This document shows positions 51,908-59,932 of a stretch of 64,000 bases of DNA, piece after piece. Under the pieces are notes generated by a model that made no database searches, had not been told where the DNA came from, and saw nothing but the letters and a program-made list of their open reading frames with translations. The DNA is taken from contig JAYOFL010000007.1 of assembly GCA_038117205.1 (NCBI GenBank), positions 18,564 through 82,563 of the forward strand. The letters are read 5' to 3'. Position 1 is the stretch's first letter. Every line of letters starts with the position of its first letter. Source of the stretch: JAQBZY01 sp038117205 (GTDB taxonomy: Bacteria > Pseudomonadota > Alphaproteobacteria > Rhodospirillales > Casp-alpha2). The position numbers and the translations under genes are program-made.

Positions 51908-53110
51908 ATGACTGTTAGGAAGTTCGGCCCGCTCGCGGGCATGAAGGTGATCGAGCTATCGCACATCATGGCGGGGCCGGTCTGCGGGCTGATGCTCGCT
52001 GACATGGGCGCCGACGTGATCAAGGTGGAGAAGATTCCGGGCGGCGACGATTCCCGCCGCTTCCTGCCGCCCGACATCGATGGCGAACCCGCCGCTTTCA
52101 TGATGGTGAACCGCAACAAGCGCGGCATCGCCGTCGATTTGAAGACGCCGGGCGGCAAGCGTGTGGTGTCGAAGCTGTTGGAGACCGCCGACGTGGTGCT
52201 GGAGAATTTCCGCCCCGGAACGCTGAAGCGGCTCGGCCTCGGCTACGAGGATCTCCGCAAGGTCAATCCGGGCCTCATCTATTGCGCCATCTCCGGCTTC
52301 GGGCGCTCCGGCCCGTATGCGGAGCGCGGCGGCTTCGATCTGATCGCGCAGGGCATGAGCGGCCTCATGGACATGACCGGCGAAGGACCGGGACGCGCGC
52401 CCTGCAAGATGGGCGCGCCCGTCACCGACGTGACGGCGGGACTGCTTTCCGCGCTCGGCATCGTTTCCGCCTACGCGCACAAGCTGAAGACCGGCGAGGG
52501 ACAAGTCATCGACACGTCGCTGTTCGAGGCCGGCATCATCCATACCTACTGGCAATCCGCCATCGGCCTCGCCACCGGCATCGCGCCGGACGCCATGGGC
52601 TCGGCACATCCCTTGAACGCGCCCTATCAGGCGTTCGAGACCAAGGACGGCTACATCACCATCGGCGCGGCGAACCAGAAGAACTGGCTGATCCTGCTGG
52701 GCGCGCTCGGAAGGCCCGATCTCAACGACGATCCGCGGTTTTCCGACAACTCGAAGCGGATGGCGAATTTGCCGGCGCTGGAAGCGGCGCTCACCGACAT
52801 CTTCAAGACCAAGACGCAGGCGGAATGGCTCGACATTCTCGATAAGGCCGGCCTGCCGGCGGGCCCCGTGCTCGACGTCTGCCAGATGCACGAGGACCCG
52901 CAGGCCATCGCCCGCGAGATGGTGACGACGGTCGAGCACGCGCGCCTCGGCCCGGTGAAGACGCTGGGCCTGCCGATCAAGTTCTCGGAAACGCCCGGCA
53001 AGGTCGCCGCCGCCGCGCCGATCTTCGGGCAGCACACGCGCGAAGTGCTGACGGAGCACGGCTTCGCCGACGAGATCGACGCCCTCTACGCCGAAGGCGC
53101 GGTGGCGTAA
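51908..53110 (+). CDS. CaiB/BaiF family CoA-transferase
   Basis: A 400-residue class III CoA-transferase of the formyl-CoA/succinyl-CoA type. It starts GPLAGMKVIELSHIMAGPVCG and has NRNKRGIAVDLKTPGG, LENFRPGTLKRLGLGYEDLR and the catalytic Asp in GAPVTDVTAGLLSALG. The acyl donor/acceptor pair is not predictable; oxalate, succinate and mesaconate are known family substrates. It is last in the plus-strand run that starts with the aminotransferase. Confidence 0.92.
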   Translation: MTVRKFGPLAGMKVIELSHIMAGPVCGLMLADMGADVIKVEKIPGGDDSRRFLPPDIDGEPAAFMMVNRNKRGIAVDLKTPGGKRVVSKLLETADVVLENFRPGTLKRLGLGYEDLRKVNPGLIYCAISGFGRSGPYAERGGFDLIAQGMSGLMDMTGEGPGRAPCKMGAPVTDVTAGLLSALGIVSAYAHKLKTGEGQVIDTSLFEAGIIHTYWQSAIGLATGIAPDAMGSAHPLNAPYQAFETKDGYITIGAANQKNWLILLGALGRPDLNDDPRFSDNSKRMANLPALEAALTDIFKTKTQAEWLDILDKAGLPAGPVLDVCQMHEDPQAIAREMVTTVEHARLGPVKTLGLPIKFSETPGKVAAAAPIFGQHTREVLTEHGFADEIDALYAEGAVA

Positions 53111-53123
53111 TCACCGCCCCGAT

Positions 53124-53198
53124 CGTCACTCCGGGCTCCATGCTTAGACAACCGGCGTTACGCAGTAACTGGACCCCGGATTAAATCCGGGGTGACGG
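53124..53198. repeat. palindromic REP-like element, copy G
   Basis: A 75-bp short variant ending GGACCCCGGATTAAATCCGG followed by GGTGACGG. It is in the convergent gap between the CoA-transferase and the zinc dehydrogenase genes. Confidence 0.75.
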
Positions 53199-53233
53199 TT
53201 GGGGGTGAATTCGGCGCCTGCAAAAATCACAAT

Positions 53234-53340
53234 CGTCACCCCGGGCTAGACCCGGGGACCATGTGGACTCCGCTCAGGCGGGAGTGCGCGACGGATTCCA
53301 GGGCGATTGGACTGGGTCACCGCTTGCGCGGGGATGACGG
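53234..53340. repeat. palindromic REP-like element, copy H
   Basis: A 107-bp variant: CGTCACCCCGGGCTAGACCC at the left, ATTCCAGGGCGATTGG centrally, and GCGCGGGGATGACGG at the right. It is the second copy in the same convergent gap. Confidence 0.75.
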
Positions 53341-53346
53341 ATATTA

Positions 53347-54342
53347 TTAAGGCCGAAGGATGATCTTCGCCGCCGCGCTGCGCCCGGCCGCCAGATCCTG
53401 GAACGCCGCCGCGCCCGCCGAGAGCGGACGCTCCTCGAACCAGTCGAGATCGCCGAAGCCGCCGTTATGAATGGCGGTGAGCGTCTCGCGGAAATCCGTC
53501 ATCGAGTACGTGTAGGTGCCGATGAACGTCACCTCCTGCAGCGTCGCCTTGCGGATGTCCATGCCGCCGGAGCCACCGGCGAGCCCGATGTGCACGATGA
53601 CGCCGCCGGGCCTGACCGCCTTGAAGGCAGCGGCGCGGGTCGCGTCCATGCCGACGGCGTCGATGACGACGTCGATGGAGTTCTCGGTGGCACCCTGTTC
53701 CGACATGGGATCGAAGACGCGAGCGGCGCCGGTATTGATCGCCGTCTGCCGGCGCAATGGATTGGTTTCCGCGAGTTGTATGTCCCTCGCGCCCTGCATG
53801 CGGAGCGCCAGCACCGCGCCGATGCCGATGGACCCGGCGCCGACGACGAGGGCCTTGGCGTTCGCCAGCGGCCGGCCGTGCGTGCGCGCCGCCAGGTGCG
53901 CCGCGTGATAGGAGGTCGCGAGCGGTTCCGTCAGCGCCGCCTTCACCGGGTCTATGCCTTGCGGCAATGGCACAAGGTTCCGTTCCGGCATGGCGAGCAG
54001 CTGGGCGAACGCGCCTTGGCGCGGCGGCATGGAAATGATCTGACGTTTGGCGCAGAGGTTCGAGCGCCCCGATAGGCACGCATCGCAGACGCCGCAGGTG
54101 ACGAGCGGATTGACCGCGACATATTGGCCTTCGCCCTTGCCCTTGACGACGCGGCCGACGGCCTCGTGTCCCAAGATCAACGGCGCCGGGCGGCGGTCGT
54201 CGTGACCGTGGTAGGCGTGCATGTCGGAGCCACAGATGCCGACGGCGGCGATTTCGAGAAGCGCGTCGCCGGGGCCGGCGACGGGATCGTCGGCGTCCCT
54301 GAACTCGACGCTGTCGGGACCGGTGTAGACGAGCGCCTTCAT
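53347..54342 (-). CDS. zinc-dependent alcohol dehydrogenase (idonate/sulfopropanediol 2-dehydrogenase-like)
   Basis: A 331-residue medium-chain dehydrogenase. Catalytic zinc residues are C37, H59 and E60 (GICGSD, LGHEA). Structural zinc cysteines are C83, C86, C89 and C97. The Rossmann motif is VVGAGSIGIGAVLAL. It resembles L-idonate 5-dehydrogenase. It is third in an operon with a histidinol-dehydrogenase-like gene and an SDR gene (4-bp overlaps), the enzyme combination of hpsN/O/P in sulfopropanediol degradation. I therefore suspect a polyol-2-dehydrogenase role; alternative is a sugar acid pathway. Confidence 0.85.
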   Translation of the reverse strand: MKALVYTGPDSVEFRDADDPVAGPGDALLEIAAVGICGSDMHAYHGHDDRRPAPLILGHEAVGRVVKGKGEGQYVAVNPLVTCGVCDACLSGRSNLCAKRQIISMPPRQGAFAQLLAMPERNLVPLPQGIDPVKAALTEPLATSYHAAHLAARTHGRPLANAKALVVGAGSIGIGAVLALRMQGARDIQLAETNPLRRQTAINTGAARVFDPMSEQGATENSIDVVIDAVGMDATRAAAFKAVRPGGVIVHIGLAGGSGGMDIRKATLQEVTFIGTYTYSMTDFRETLTAIHNGGFGDLDWFEERPLSAGAAAFQDLAAGRSAAAKIILRP

Positions 54343-55115
54343 TTCGCGGTGAACCCGCCGTCGACGGCGAGTACCTGCCCGGTGATGTAGGCGGACGCCG
54401 GCGCGCAGAGGAAGATCGTCGCGCCGTCCAGGTCTTCCAGTTCGCCGTTCCTGCCCATCATGGTCTTCGCCGCGTTGGCGTCGCGGATCGCCGGGTCGGC
54501 GAACACGGCGGCCGACAGTTTCGTCTTGAAGAAGCCGGGCGCGATGGCGTTGACCGTCACGCCGTCCTTCGACCAGGCCTCCGCCATGGCGCGAGTCAAC
54601 TGCGCGACGCCGCCCTTCGACGCGCCGTAGGGTGCGGAATTCGGAAACGCCCGGTAGGTCTGCAACGACGCGATGTTGAGGATGCGGCCGTAGCCCGCCT
54701 TGATCATGCCGCCGACCAGTTCGCGCCCCATGAAGAACGGCACGTTCAGATTGATGTCGATGGTTTTGCGCCAGCTTTCCGGCGTGATCTTGTCGGGCGG
54801 CTCGCGGAGGTTGATGCCCGCCGCGTTGACGAGGATATGCGGATCGCCGAAGGGCCCGCGCGCATCCGCGGCGATGCCGGCGACCTTTTCGATGCTGTCA
54901 ATATCCGCCTTGATACTGGCGGCGCGCCGGCCGGTCGCCTTGATTTCCGCTTCCGCTTCCGCGAGACCCGCCGGTTCGCGGCCGCCGATCACCACGTCGG
55001 CGCCGGCGGCGGCGAGGGCCAGCGCCATGCGCCGGCCGATGCCGGACGATCCACCCGTGACGAAGGCGACCTTGCCGGAAAGGTCGAACAGCGCCGTGAC
55101 GTCGGGGGCGTTCAC
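54339..55115 (-). CDS. short-chain dehydrogenase/reductase (gluconate 5-dehydrogenase-like)
   Basis: A 258-residue classical SDR. The cofactor motif is VTGGSSGIGRRMALALA, followed by NAAGINLREP and the catalytic Ser/Tyr/Lys in IASLQTYRAFPNSAPYGASKGG. The C-terminus is AYITGQVLAVDGGFTAK. The start is GTG at 55115, overlapping the stop of the HisD-like gene (GTGA); no better ATG exists. It is placed between the HisD-like and zinc-dehydrogenase genes, so all three should act on one substrate. Confidence 0.88.
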   Translation of the reverse strand: MNAPDVTALFDLSGKVAFVTGGSSGIGRRMALALAAAGADVVIGGREPAGLAEAEAEIKATGRRAASIKADIDSIEKVAGIAADARGPFGDPHILVNAAGINLREPPDKITPESWRKTIDINLNVPFFMGRELVGGMIKAGYGRILNIASLQTYRAFPNSAPYGASKGGVAQLTRAMAEAWSKDGVTVNAIAPGFFKTKLSAAVFADPAIRDANAAKTMMGRNGELEDLDGATIFLCAPASAYITGQVLAVDGGFTAK

Positions 55116-56419
55116 GCCTTGGCGCTCAGATCGAAGTTGTCGCCGGGGAAGTACTTGGCGAGCCGGACGTCGGCGGTGCGGGCGTGCGCCTCCATGCCTT
55201 CGAGCCGCGAGATGCGGGCGCAGACCTGTGCCATGTCGCGGTTGCCGGCCTGTGTCGCGCGCTGATAGGTGACGGTCTTGATGAACTTGCCGACGTAGAG
55301 ACCGCCCGTATAACGCCCAACCCCCTTGGTCGGCAGGATGTGGTTGGTGCCGGAGCACTTGTCGCCGAACGCCACCGTCGTTTCCTCGCCCAGGAACAGC
55401 GAGCCGTAGTTGGTGAGCTTGTCGAGCCACCAGTCGAGGTCGGCGGCCTGCACTTCCAGATGTTCCGGCGCGTAGTCGTCGGAGACTTTCACCACTTCCT
55501 CACGGGTCGAGCACAGCACGACCTCGCCGTAATCCCGCCAGGCGGCGGTGGCGGCGTTCCGCTGCGTTTCCGGCAGATCGTCGATCAGCGGCTGCATGCG
55601 CGCCATCACCTTTTCGGCGAGCTCGCGGGAATCCGTCACCAGCCACGCCGGAGAGTCCGGACCGTGCTCGGCCTGACCGACCAGATCGACGGCGACGATT
55701 TCCGGATCGGCGTCCTTGTCGGCGATGACGAGGATTTCCGTCGGCCCGGCGAACAGGTCGATGCCGACGCGGCCGTAGAGAATGCGCTTGGCTTCCGCGA
55801 CGAAGCGGTTGCCGGGACCGACCAGGATGTCGGCCTTGTGCCCGGTGAAGAGGCCGAACGCCATCGACGCCACGCCCTGCACGCCGCCCATGGCGAGGAT
55901 GTGGTCGGCGCCGCAGGCGTCCATCGTATAGAGAATGCCGGGGTTGATGCCTTCCGAGCCATGCGGCGCGGAACACGCGATGACGTTCTTGACGCCGGCG
56001 ACCTTGGCGGTGCCGATCGACATGATGGCGGACGCGACGTGCGCGTAACGGCCGCCGGGCACATAGCAGCCCGCCGTGTTGACGGGGATCGACTTCTGGC
56101 CGGCGAACACGCCCGGCGACAATTCGACCTCGAAATCCGTGACGGCGGCGCGCTGCCGCTCGGCGAAACCGACGACCCGGTCGCGGGCCCAGCGGATGTC
56201 GTCCTTCAGGCGATCCGGCACCTTCTTGGCCGCCGCCTCGATGGTTTCGCGTGATACCACGACGTCGCCGGTGAACTTGTCGAGCTCGCGGCCGTAGGCG
56301 AGCGCCGCCGCTTCCCCTTCGCGCTCGATCTTCGCCAGCATGTCGTTGACGATGCGGCGCGTGTCGTCCTCGCCGGTGGCCGAGGTCTTGCTCGCCTTCT
56401 TGAGATACTCGATGCTCAT
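55112..56419 (-). CDS. histidinol dehydrogenase-like enzyme, probable sulfopropanediol 3-dehydrogenase (HpsN type)
   Basis: A 435-residue HisD-family NAD- and zinc-dependent four-electron dehydrogenase. The zinc/catalytic set is present: Q and H in GQAEHGPDSPAW, E-H in PEHLEV, D and H in AFGDKCSGTNHILPTKG, and H in EGMEAHART. No other his genes are nearby and it is co-transcribed with two polyol-type dehydrogenases. The GDKCSG and GRYTGGLYVGKFIKTVTYQ segments look like the catabolic HpsN group, which oxidises (R)-2,3-dihydroxypropane-1-sulfonate to sulfolactate. The biosynthetic HisD role is less likely. ATG behind GGAGGAGG. Confidence 0.8.
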   Translation of the reverse strand: MSIEYLKKASKTSATGEDDTRRIVNDMLAKIEREGEAAALAYGRELDKFTGDVVVSRETIEAAAKKVPDRLKDDIRWARDRVVGFAERQRAAVTDFEVELSPGVFAGQKSIPVNTAGCYVPGGRYAHVASAIMSIGTAKVAGVKNVIACSAPHGSEGINPGILYTMDACGADHILAMGGVQGVASMAFGLFTGHKADILVGPGNRFVAEAKRILYGRVGIDLFAGPTEILVIADKDADPEIVAVDLVGQAEHGPDSPAWLVTDSRELAEKVMARMQPLIDDLPETQRNAATAAWRDYGEVVLCSTREEVVKVSDDYAPEHLEVQAADLDWWLDKLTNYGSLFLGEETTVAFGDKCSGTNHILPTKGVGRYTGGLYVGKFIKTVTYQRATQAGNRDMAQVCARISRLEGMEAHARTADVRLAKYFPGDNFDLSAKA

Positions 56420-56473
56420 GTTTCCTCCTCCGGCCGCCGTGCGACATTCATATTTTTTGGCTTGGGCGCTTGA

Positions 56474-56487
56474 TGTAAGCGCTTTCA
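56474..56487. promoter_or_regulatory. LacI-family operator upstream of the HisD-like operon
   Basis: TGTAAGCGCTTTCA is a perfect match to the general LacI-family site TGWAANCGNTNWCA. It lies 55 bp upstream of the HisD-like start codon in a promoter-sized gap. No LacI gene is present in the window. Confidence 0.6.
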
Positions 56488-56524
56488 AGACATGCCGTAA
56501 AAATTCCCGCCCGTCAAGTCCGCC

Positions 56525-57271
56525 CTACCCGGCGAGGGCCGCCTCGACGGCCGCCACCTGCCCGTCGACGGAGATCTCCGCCGCCGACAGCACCTCCGCG
56601 CCCCGGTATTCGAAGACGTTGGCGCCCGGATTCTTGGCCGCGGCGGCGGCCAGCGCCTGATCGCGGGCGGCGAGCAAAGCGTCGATGCTGGGGCCGAACA
56701 GCACCAGCATCGAGGAGATCCAGTCGTTGACCGTCTGCGACGGCAGGGCCTGATCGACGCGGAACCGCTTCACGAGGCGCGACACCGTCGGCGCGTCGTA
56801 CCAGGTTTCCCCCGTCACCCACCGGTTCGTCGTGAACAGCCGGCACGGATAGCCGGCATGATCCATGGAAATCGCGATCAGATGCGAGAGCGCATCGTTC
56901 GGATCGGCGGGCAGACAGGGCGCCGCCACCTTCGCCGGGCGCACGTTCTTCGGAAATCCGCGCGGTCGCAGGAACGTATGGAAATGCCCATGCTCGGCAT
57001 AGCGGCGGCTGCCGCGGCGTTCCGGCGGATGGGCGTGATAGTAATACTGCGAATGGGTATCCCAGTCGTAGACGTCGCCGGCGGGATAGTGATCCCACTC
57101 GTAGAATTCGCCCTGCCCGCGCAGGACTTCGGCGACGACGTTGGTGCCGCTCTTTTCCAGCGCCCGATAGCTTTCCAGCACGCGTTGCCCGGCGGCGCGC
57201 ATCGCCAGAAGCCGGCGGCGCGGCAGCGTCTGCAACTGCGGCGGCGAAACGGAAACAGCGTCGCCCAGCAT
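56525..57271 (-). CDS. hypothetical protein with EHGHFHTF motif (DUF6969-like?)
   Basis: A 248-residue soluble protein of unknown function. Notable is a histidine-rich central part: HYPAGDVYDWDTHSQYYYHAH and, some residues later, EHGHFHTFLRP, which could bind metal. An NRWVTGETWYDA block follows. I recall similar sequences under DUF6969 but cannot verify it. The ATG at 57271 is favoured by GGGAGGG 5 nt upstream; an ATG at 57319 lacks a ribosome-binding site. It sits alone between the HisD-like operon and the protease gene. Confidence 0.7.
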   Translation of the reverse strand: MLGDAVSVSPPQLQTLPRRRLLAMRAAGQRVLESYRALEKSGTNVVAEVLRGQGEFYEWDHYPAGDVYDWDTHSQYYYHAHPPERRGSRRYAEHGHFHTFLRPRGFPKNVRPAKVAAPCLPADPNDALSHLIAISMDHAGYPCRLFTTNRWVTGETWYDAPTVSRLVKRFRVDQALPSQTVNDWISSMLVLFGPSIDALLAARDQALAAAAAKNPGANVFEYRGAEVLSAAEISVDGQVAAVEAALAG

Positions 57272-57384
57272 CGCATCCCTCCCAGCATCTCCAATAGGGG
57301 GCGAGCCGTCTGCACTCATTGATATAGGTCAGTCGATGAACCTGTTTCCGTCAAGCCGGAAGACTTGGCCGCCCGGGCCCCTAA

Positions 57385-58350
57385 TCAGGGCAACTGACGC
57401 AGGACCAGCCGCGCCGTGCTGTCCGTGCCACTACGGCGATAGGCGATCTCGATCTCATCGCCGGGTCTCTGCATATAGAGACGCGCGCGGAACGCTTCCG
57501 GCCCCGTCACCGGCCGGCCGGCGATCCTGCGGATCACGTCGCCGGCGTCGATACCGGCCTGGAACGCCGGGCCGTCCTTGGCGACCCGGGACACCATGAC
57601 GCCGGCGCCGTCGCGGGCCAATCGCGGCGGCAAGGCCGCCACGTCGAGACCGGCGTCGGCGCGCCTGACGGCGCCAAAATCCCGGAGGTCCGTGACGACG
57701 CGGCGCACAAGCTCCGCCGACGCCGCGAAATTGACACCGATGTCGGCGTCGCTCCGCTTCGTGAAGATGGCGGAGACGAGGCCGACGAAGCGGCCCTCCG
57801 CGTCGAACAACCCGCCGCCCGAGCCGCCCGGATTGACGCTGGCGTCGGTCTGGATGAAATCCTCGATCTCGTTGAAACCGGTGCCGGCGCGCCCCGTCGC
57901 GGAGACGACGCCGCAGGTGACGGAGAGTCCGAGGCCGAACGGATTGCCGACCGCGCAGACCGGCCGGCCGAGCCCCGGCGGCGCGGCCGACGGCGTCACC
58001 GGCAGCGGCACCGGCGCCTTCAGGAGCGCGATGTCGGTGGCGGCTTCGCGGCCGACGATTTCCGCCGCCAACACCCGCCCGTCGGTGAGCACGATGTCGA
58101 CGTTCTTCGCCTCTCCCAGCACGTGCACGTTGGTGGCGATGTAGCCGCCGTCCAGAACGGCGACGCCGGCGCCTTCCGGATCGCGCGGCGCGCCGGTCGC
58201 GCCGACGCCCCGCGCCGCTTGCGGCCAATCCGGCTTGACGCGGACCACGCCGTCCATGACAGCGGGATCGAAGGCGGCGGCCGGCGGAACTGAGAGCGGA
58301 ACCGAAAGCGCGATCGCGGCGGCGGCGAACAGGGCGAGACGTCTTTTCAT
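57385..58350 (-). CDS. secreted trypsin-like S1C serine protease with PDZ domain (DegP/HtrA-like)
   Basis: A 321-residue protein with a signal peptide (residues about 1-26, PPAAA-F). The protease domain has the triad H76 (TNVHV), D106 (ATDIALLK) and S177 in NPGGSGGGLF, a slight variant of the usual GNSGGP. A C-terminal PDZ domain starts at about residue 225 (GVMVSRVAKDGPAFQAGIDA). It is shorter than DegP, with one PDZ, like DegS. Envelope quality control is the likely role. Upstream ATGs at 58359/58362 would add three or four residues. It is divergent from the PLP enzyme gene. Confidence 0.88.
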   Translation of the reverse strand: MKRRLALFAAAAIALSVPLSVPPAAAFDPAVMDGVVRVKPDWPQAARGVGATGAPRDPEGAGVAVLDGGYIATNVHVLGEAKNVDIVLTDGRVLAAEIVGREAATDIALLKAPVPLPVTPSAAPPGLGRPVCAVGNPFGLGLSVTCGVVSATGRAGTGFNEIEDFIQTDASVNPGGSGGGLFDAEGRFVGLVSAIFTKRSDADIGVNFAASAELVRRVVTDLRDFGAVRRADAGLDVAALPPRLARDGAGVMVSRVAKDGPAFQAGIDAGDVIRRIAGRPVTGPEAFRARLYMQRPGDEIEIAYRRSGTDSTARLVLRQLP

Positions 58351-58408
58351 GAGAATCATCATGACGCGTCGGCGTCGATGCGTAAACTCCCACATGGAGG
58401 AACCGCCG

Positions 58409-59446
58409 ATGACCGACGCCGCCGAGATCCTTGCCGCCTTCCCGCGCGCCCGCTTTTCGCACCTGCCGACGCCGCTCATGCGGATGGAGAACCTCGGCCG
58501 CGAGACGGGATGCGGCAACCTCTACGTCAAGCGCGACGACCTGACCGGCCTCGGCATGGGCGGCAACAAAGCGCGTCAGCTCGAATACTATATCGGCGAA
58601 GCGCAGGCATTGGGCGCGGACACGGTTCTGATCACCGGGGCCGTGCAGTCCAACTTCGTCCGGCAATGCGCGGCGGCGGCGCGCGCCCTCGGCCTCGCCT
58701 GCGAGGTGCAGTTGGAAAACCGCGTCGGCGGCATGCCGGAGGGACAGGAGAAGACCGGAAACTATCTGCTCGACCGCCTGCTCGGCGTGCCGGTGCATCA
58801 CTTCCCCGTCGGAGAGGACGAGGCGGCGGCGGACGCCAATCTTGAAAAGATCGCCGACGGCATCCGGGCGCGCGGCGGCAAGCCTTACGTCATTCACCTC
58901 GGCGCCACGCATCCGCCGCTCGGCTCCGTCGGCTACGTCGAGGCGGCGCGGGAAATCCTCGCCGACGTCGAGGCGCTCGGGTTGCAGCTCGGCGCCGTCG
59001 TCTGCGCCAGCGGCAGCGCCGTCACGCACACCGGCCTGCTCACCGGCCTCCGGCTGTTCGGCAGCGCCGCGCCGGTCTTCGGCATCTGCGTGCGGCGCGC
59101 TTCCGCCGTGCAGACACCGCGCGTGCTCAAGCGCTGCCGCGATCTCGAAAGCATGCTCGGTTGCGGGCAAGTCGTCGCCGACGGCGACGTCTGGACCAGC
59201 GACGCCTATCTCGGCGAGGGCTACGGCAAGGCATCCGCCGGCACCATCGCCGCCATCGAGATGGCGGCGCGGCAGGAAACCCTGATCCTCGATCCGGTCT
59301 ATACCGGCAAGGTCTTCGACGGCTTCGTCGGCCTGGCGCGGGACGGCGTTCTGCCGCGTGAGGGCGCGGTCGTTTTCGTGCACACCGGCGGCACGCCGGG
59401 CCTGTTCGCCTACGCACACCTCTGGCGGGACGGGACCGCCGCATGA
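58409..59446 (+). CDS. D-cysteine desulfhydrase / L-cysteate sulfo-lyase family PLP enzyme
   Basis: A 345-residue fold-type II PLP enzyme of the ACC deaminase / D-cysteine desulfhydrase family. It has YVKRDDLTGLGMGGNKARQ with Schiff-base Lys54, then GAVQSNFVRQCAAAARALGL, and the phosphate loop ASGSAVTHTGLLTGL near residue 210. The family covers D-cysteine desulfhydrase, ACC deaminase and L-cysteate sulfo-lyase (CuyA). The QSNF in place of the usual QSNH deviates from desulfhydrases. The ATG at 58409 lies 8 nt after GGAGG. It overlaps the next gene by 4 bp. Confidence 0.82.
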   Translation: MTDAAEILAAFPRARFSHLPTPLMRMENLGRETGCGNLYVKRDDLTGLGMGGNKARQLEYYIGEAQALGADTVLITGAVQSNFVRQCAAAARALGLACEVQLENRVGGMPEGQEKTGNYLLDRLLGVPVHHFPVGEDEAAADANLEKIADGIRARGGKPYVIHLGATHPPLGSVGYVEAAREILADVEALGLQLGAVVCASGSAVTHTGLLTGLRLFGSAAPVFGICVRRASAVQTPRVLKRCRDLESMLGCGQVVADGDVWTSDAYLGEGYGKASAGTIAAIEMAARQETLILDPVYTGKVFDGFVGLARDGVLPREGAVVFVHTGGTPGLFAYAHLWRDGTAA

Positions 59447-59931
59447 AGCTGCCGCGCACCATCCGCCTCGATCCGTCCGACGAGCGGGTCTTCGAGACCG
59501 CCGCCCAGTCCGGCGAATGGGCCGTCGCCGGCACCTTCGTCTTCGTCGACCGCTCGTCGGAGGACATGGATGCGAAGACGCAGCTCGCCTTCAAGTCCGG
59601 CTGGCTCGGCGTCGAGAGCTTAGGTCATTCGACCTTCGTGCAAGTGACCGTCGCGCCGGAGGACGACGCAGAGGGGGCGATCCGCACCCTCGCCGGGCAG
59701 CTTCACGACCGTTACGGCGCGCCCGACATGCTGGCCGCCGTCGAGGCGGCCAGGGGCGAGTTCCAGCATGCGTCGTCGCTCTGCGATCATCCGGCCGGCA
59801 CGCTGCTCGCCATCGAACGCGAGATGACGGAAGACGGCATCCACGAGCGCATCCGCGTCGTGCCGCGCTCGGACGAGGACGGCGGGCACGCCCGCATCTG
59901 GTCCTTCGTGCCGGAAGACGAAAAGCCTTAG
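59443..59931 (+). CDS. DUF6505-like hypothetical protein
   Basis: A 162-residue soluble protein beginning MKLPRTIRLDPSDERVFETA, then GEWAVAGTFVFVD and GWLGVESLGHSTFVQV. I recall this pattern from alphaproteobacterial proteins labelled DUF6505, which is not confirmed. Function unknown. Its start overlaps the PLP enzyme stop (ATGA), so the two are co-translated. Its stop is 1 bp from the convergent transporter stop. Confidence 0.7.
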   Translation: MKLPRTIRLDPSDERVFETAAQSGEWAVAGTFVFVDRSSEDMDAKTQLAFKSGWLGVESLGHSTFVQVTVAPEDDAEGAIRTLAGQLHDRYGAPDMLAAVEAARGEFQHASSLCDHPAGTLLAIEREMTEDGIHERIRVVPRSDEDGGHARIWSFVPEDEKP

Positions 59932-59932
59932 T

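Noticed and set aside
55112..56419. Assignment of the HisD-like gene as biosynthetic hisD
   Set aside because: No his genes nearby, coupled to two polyol-type dehydrogenases, and its conserved segments look like the catabolic group. Kept only as an alternative.
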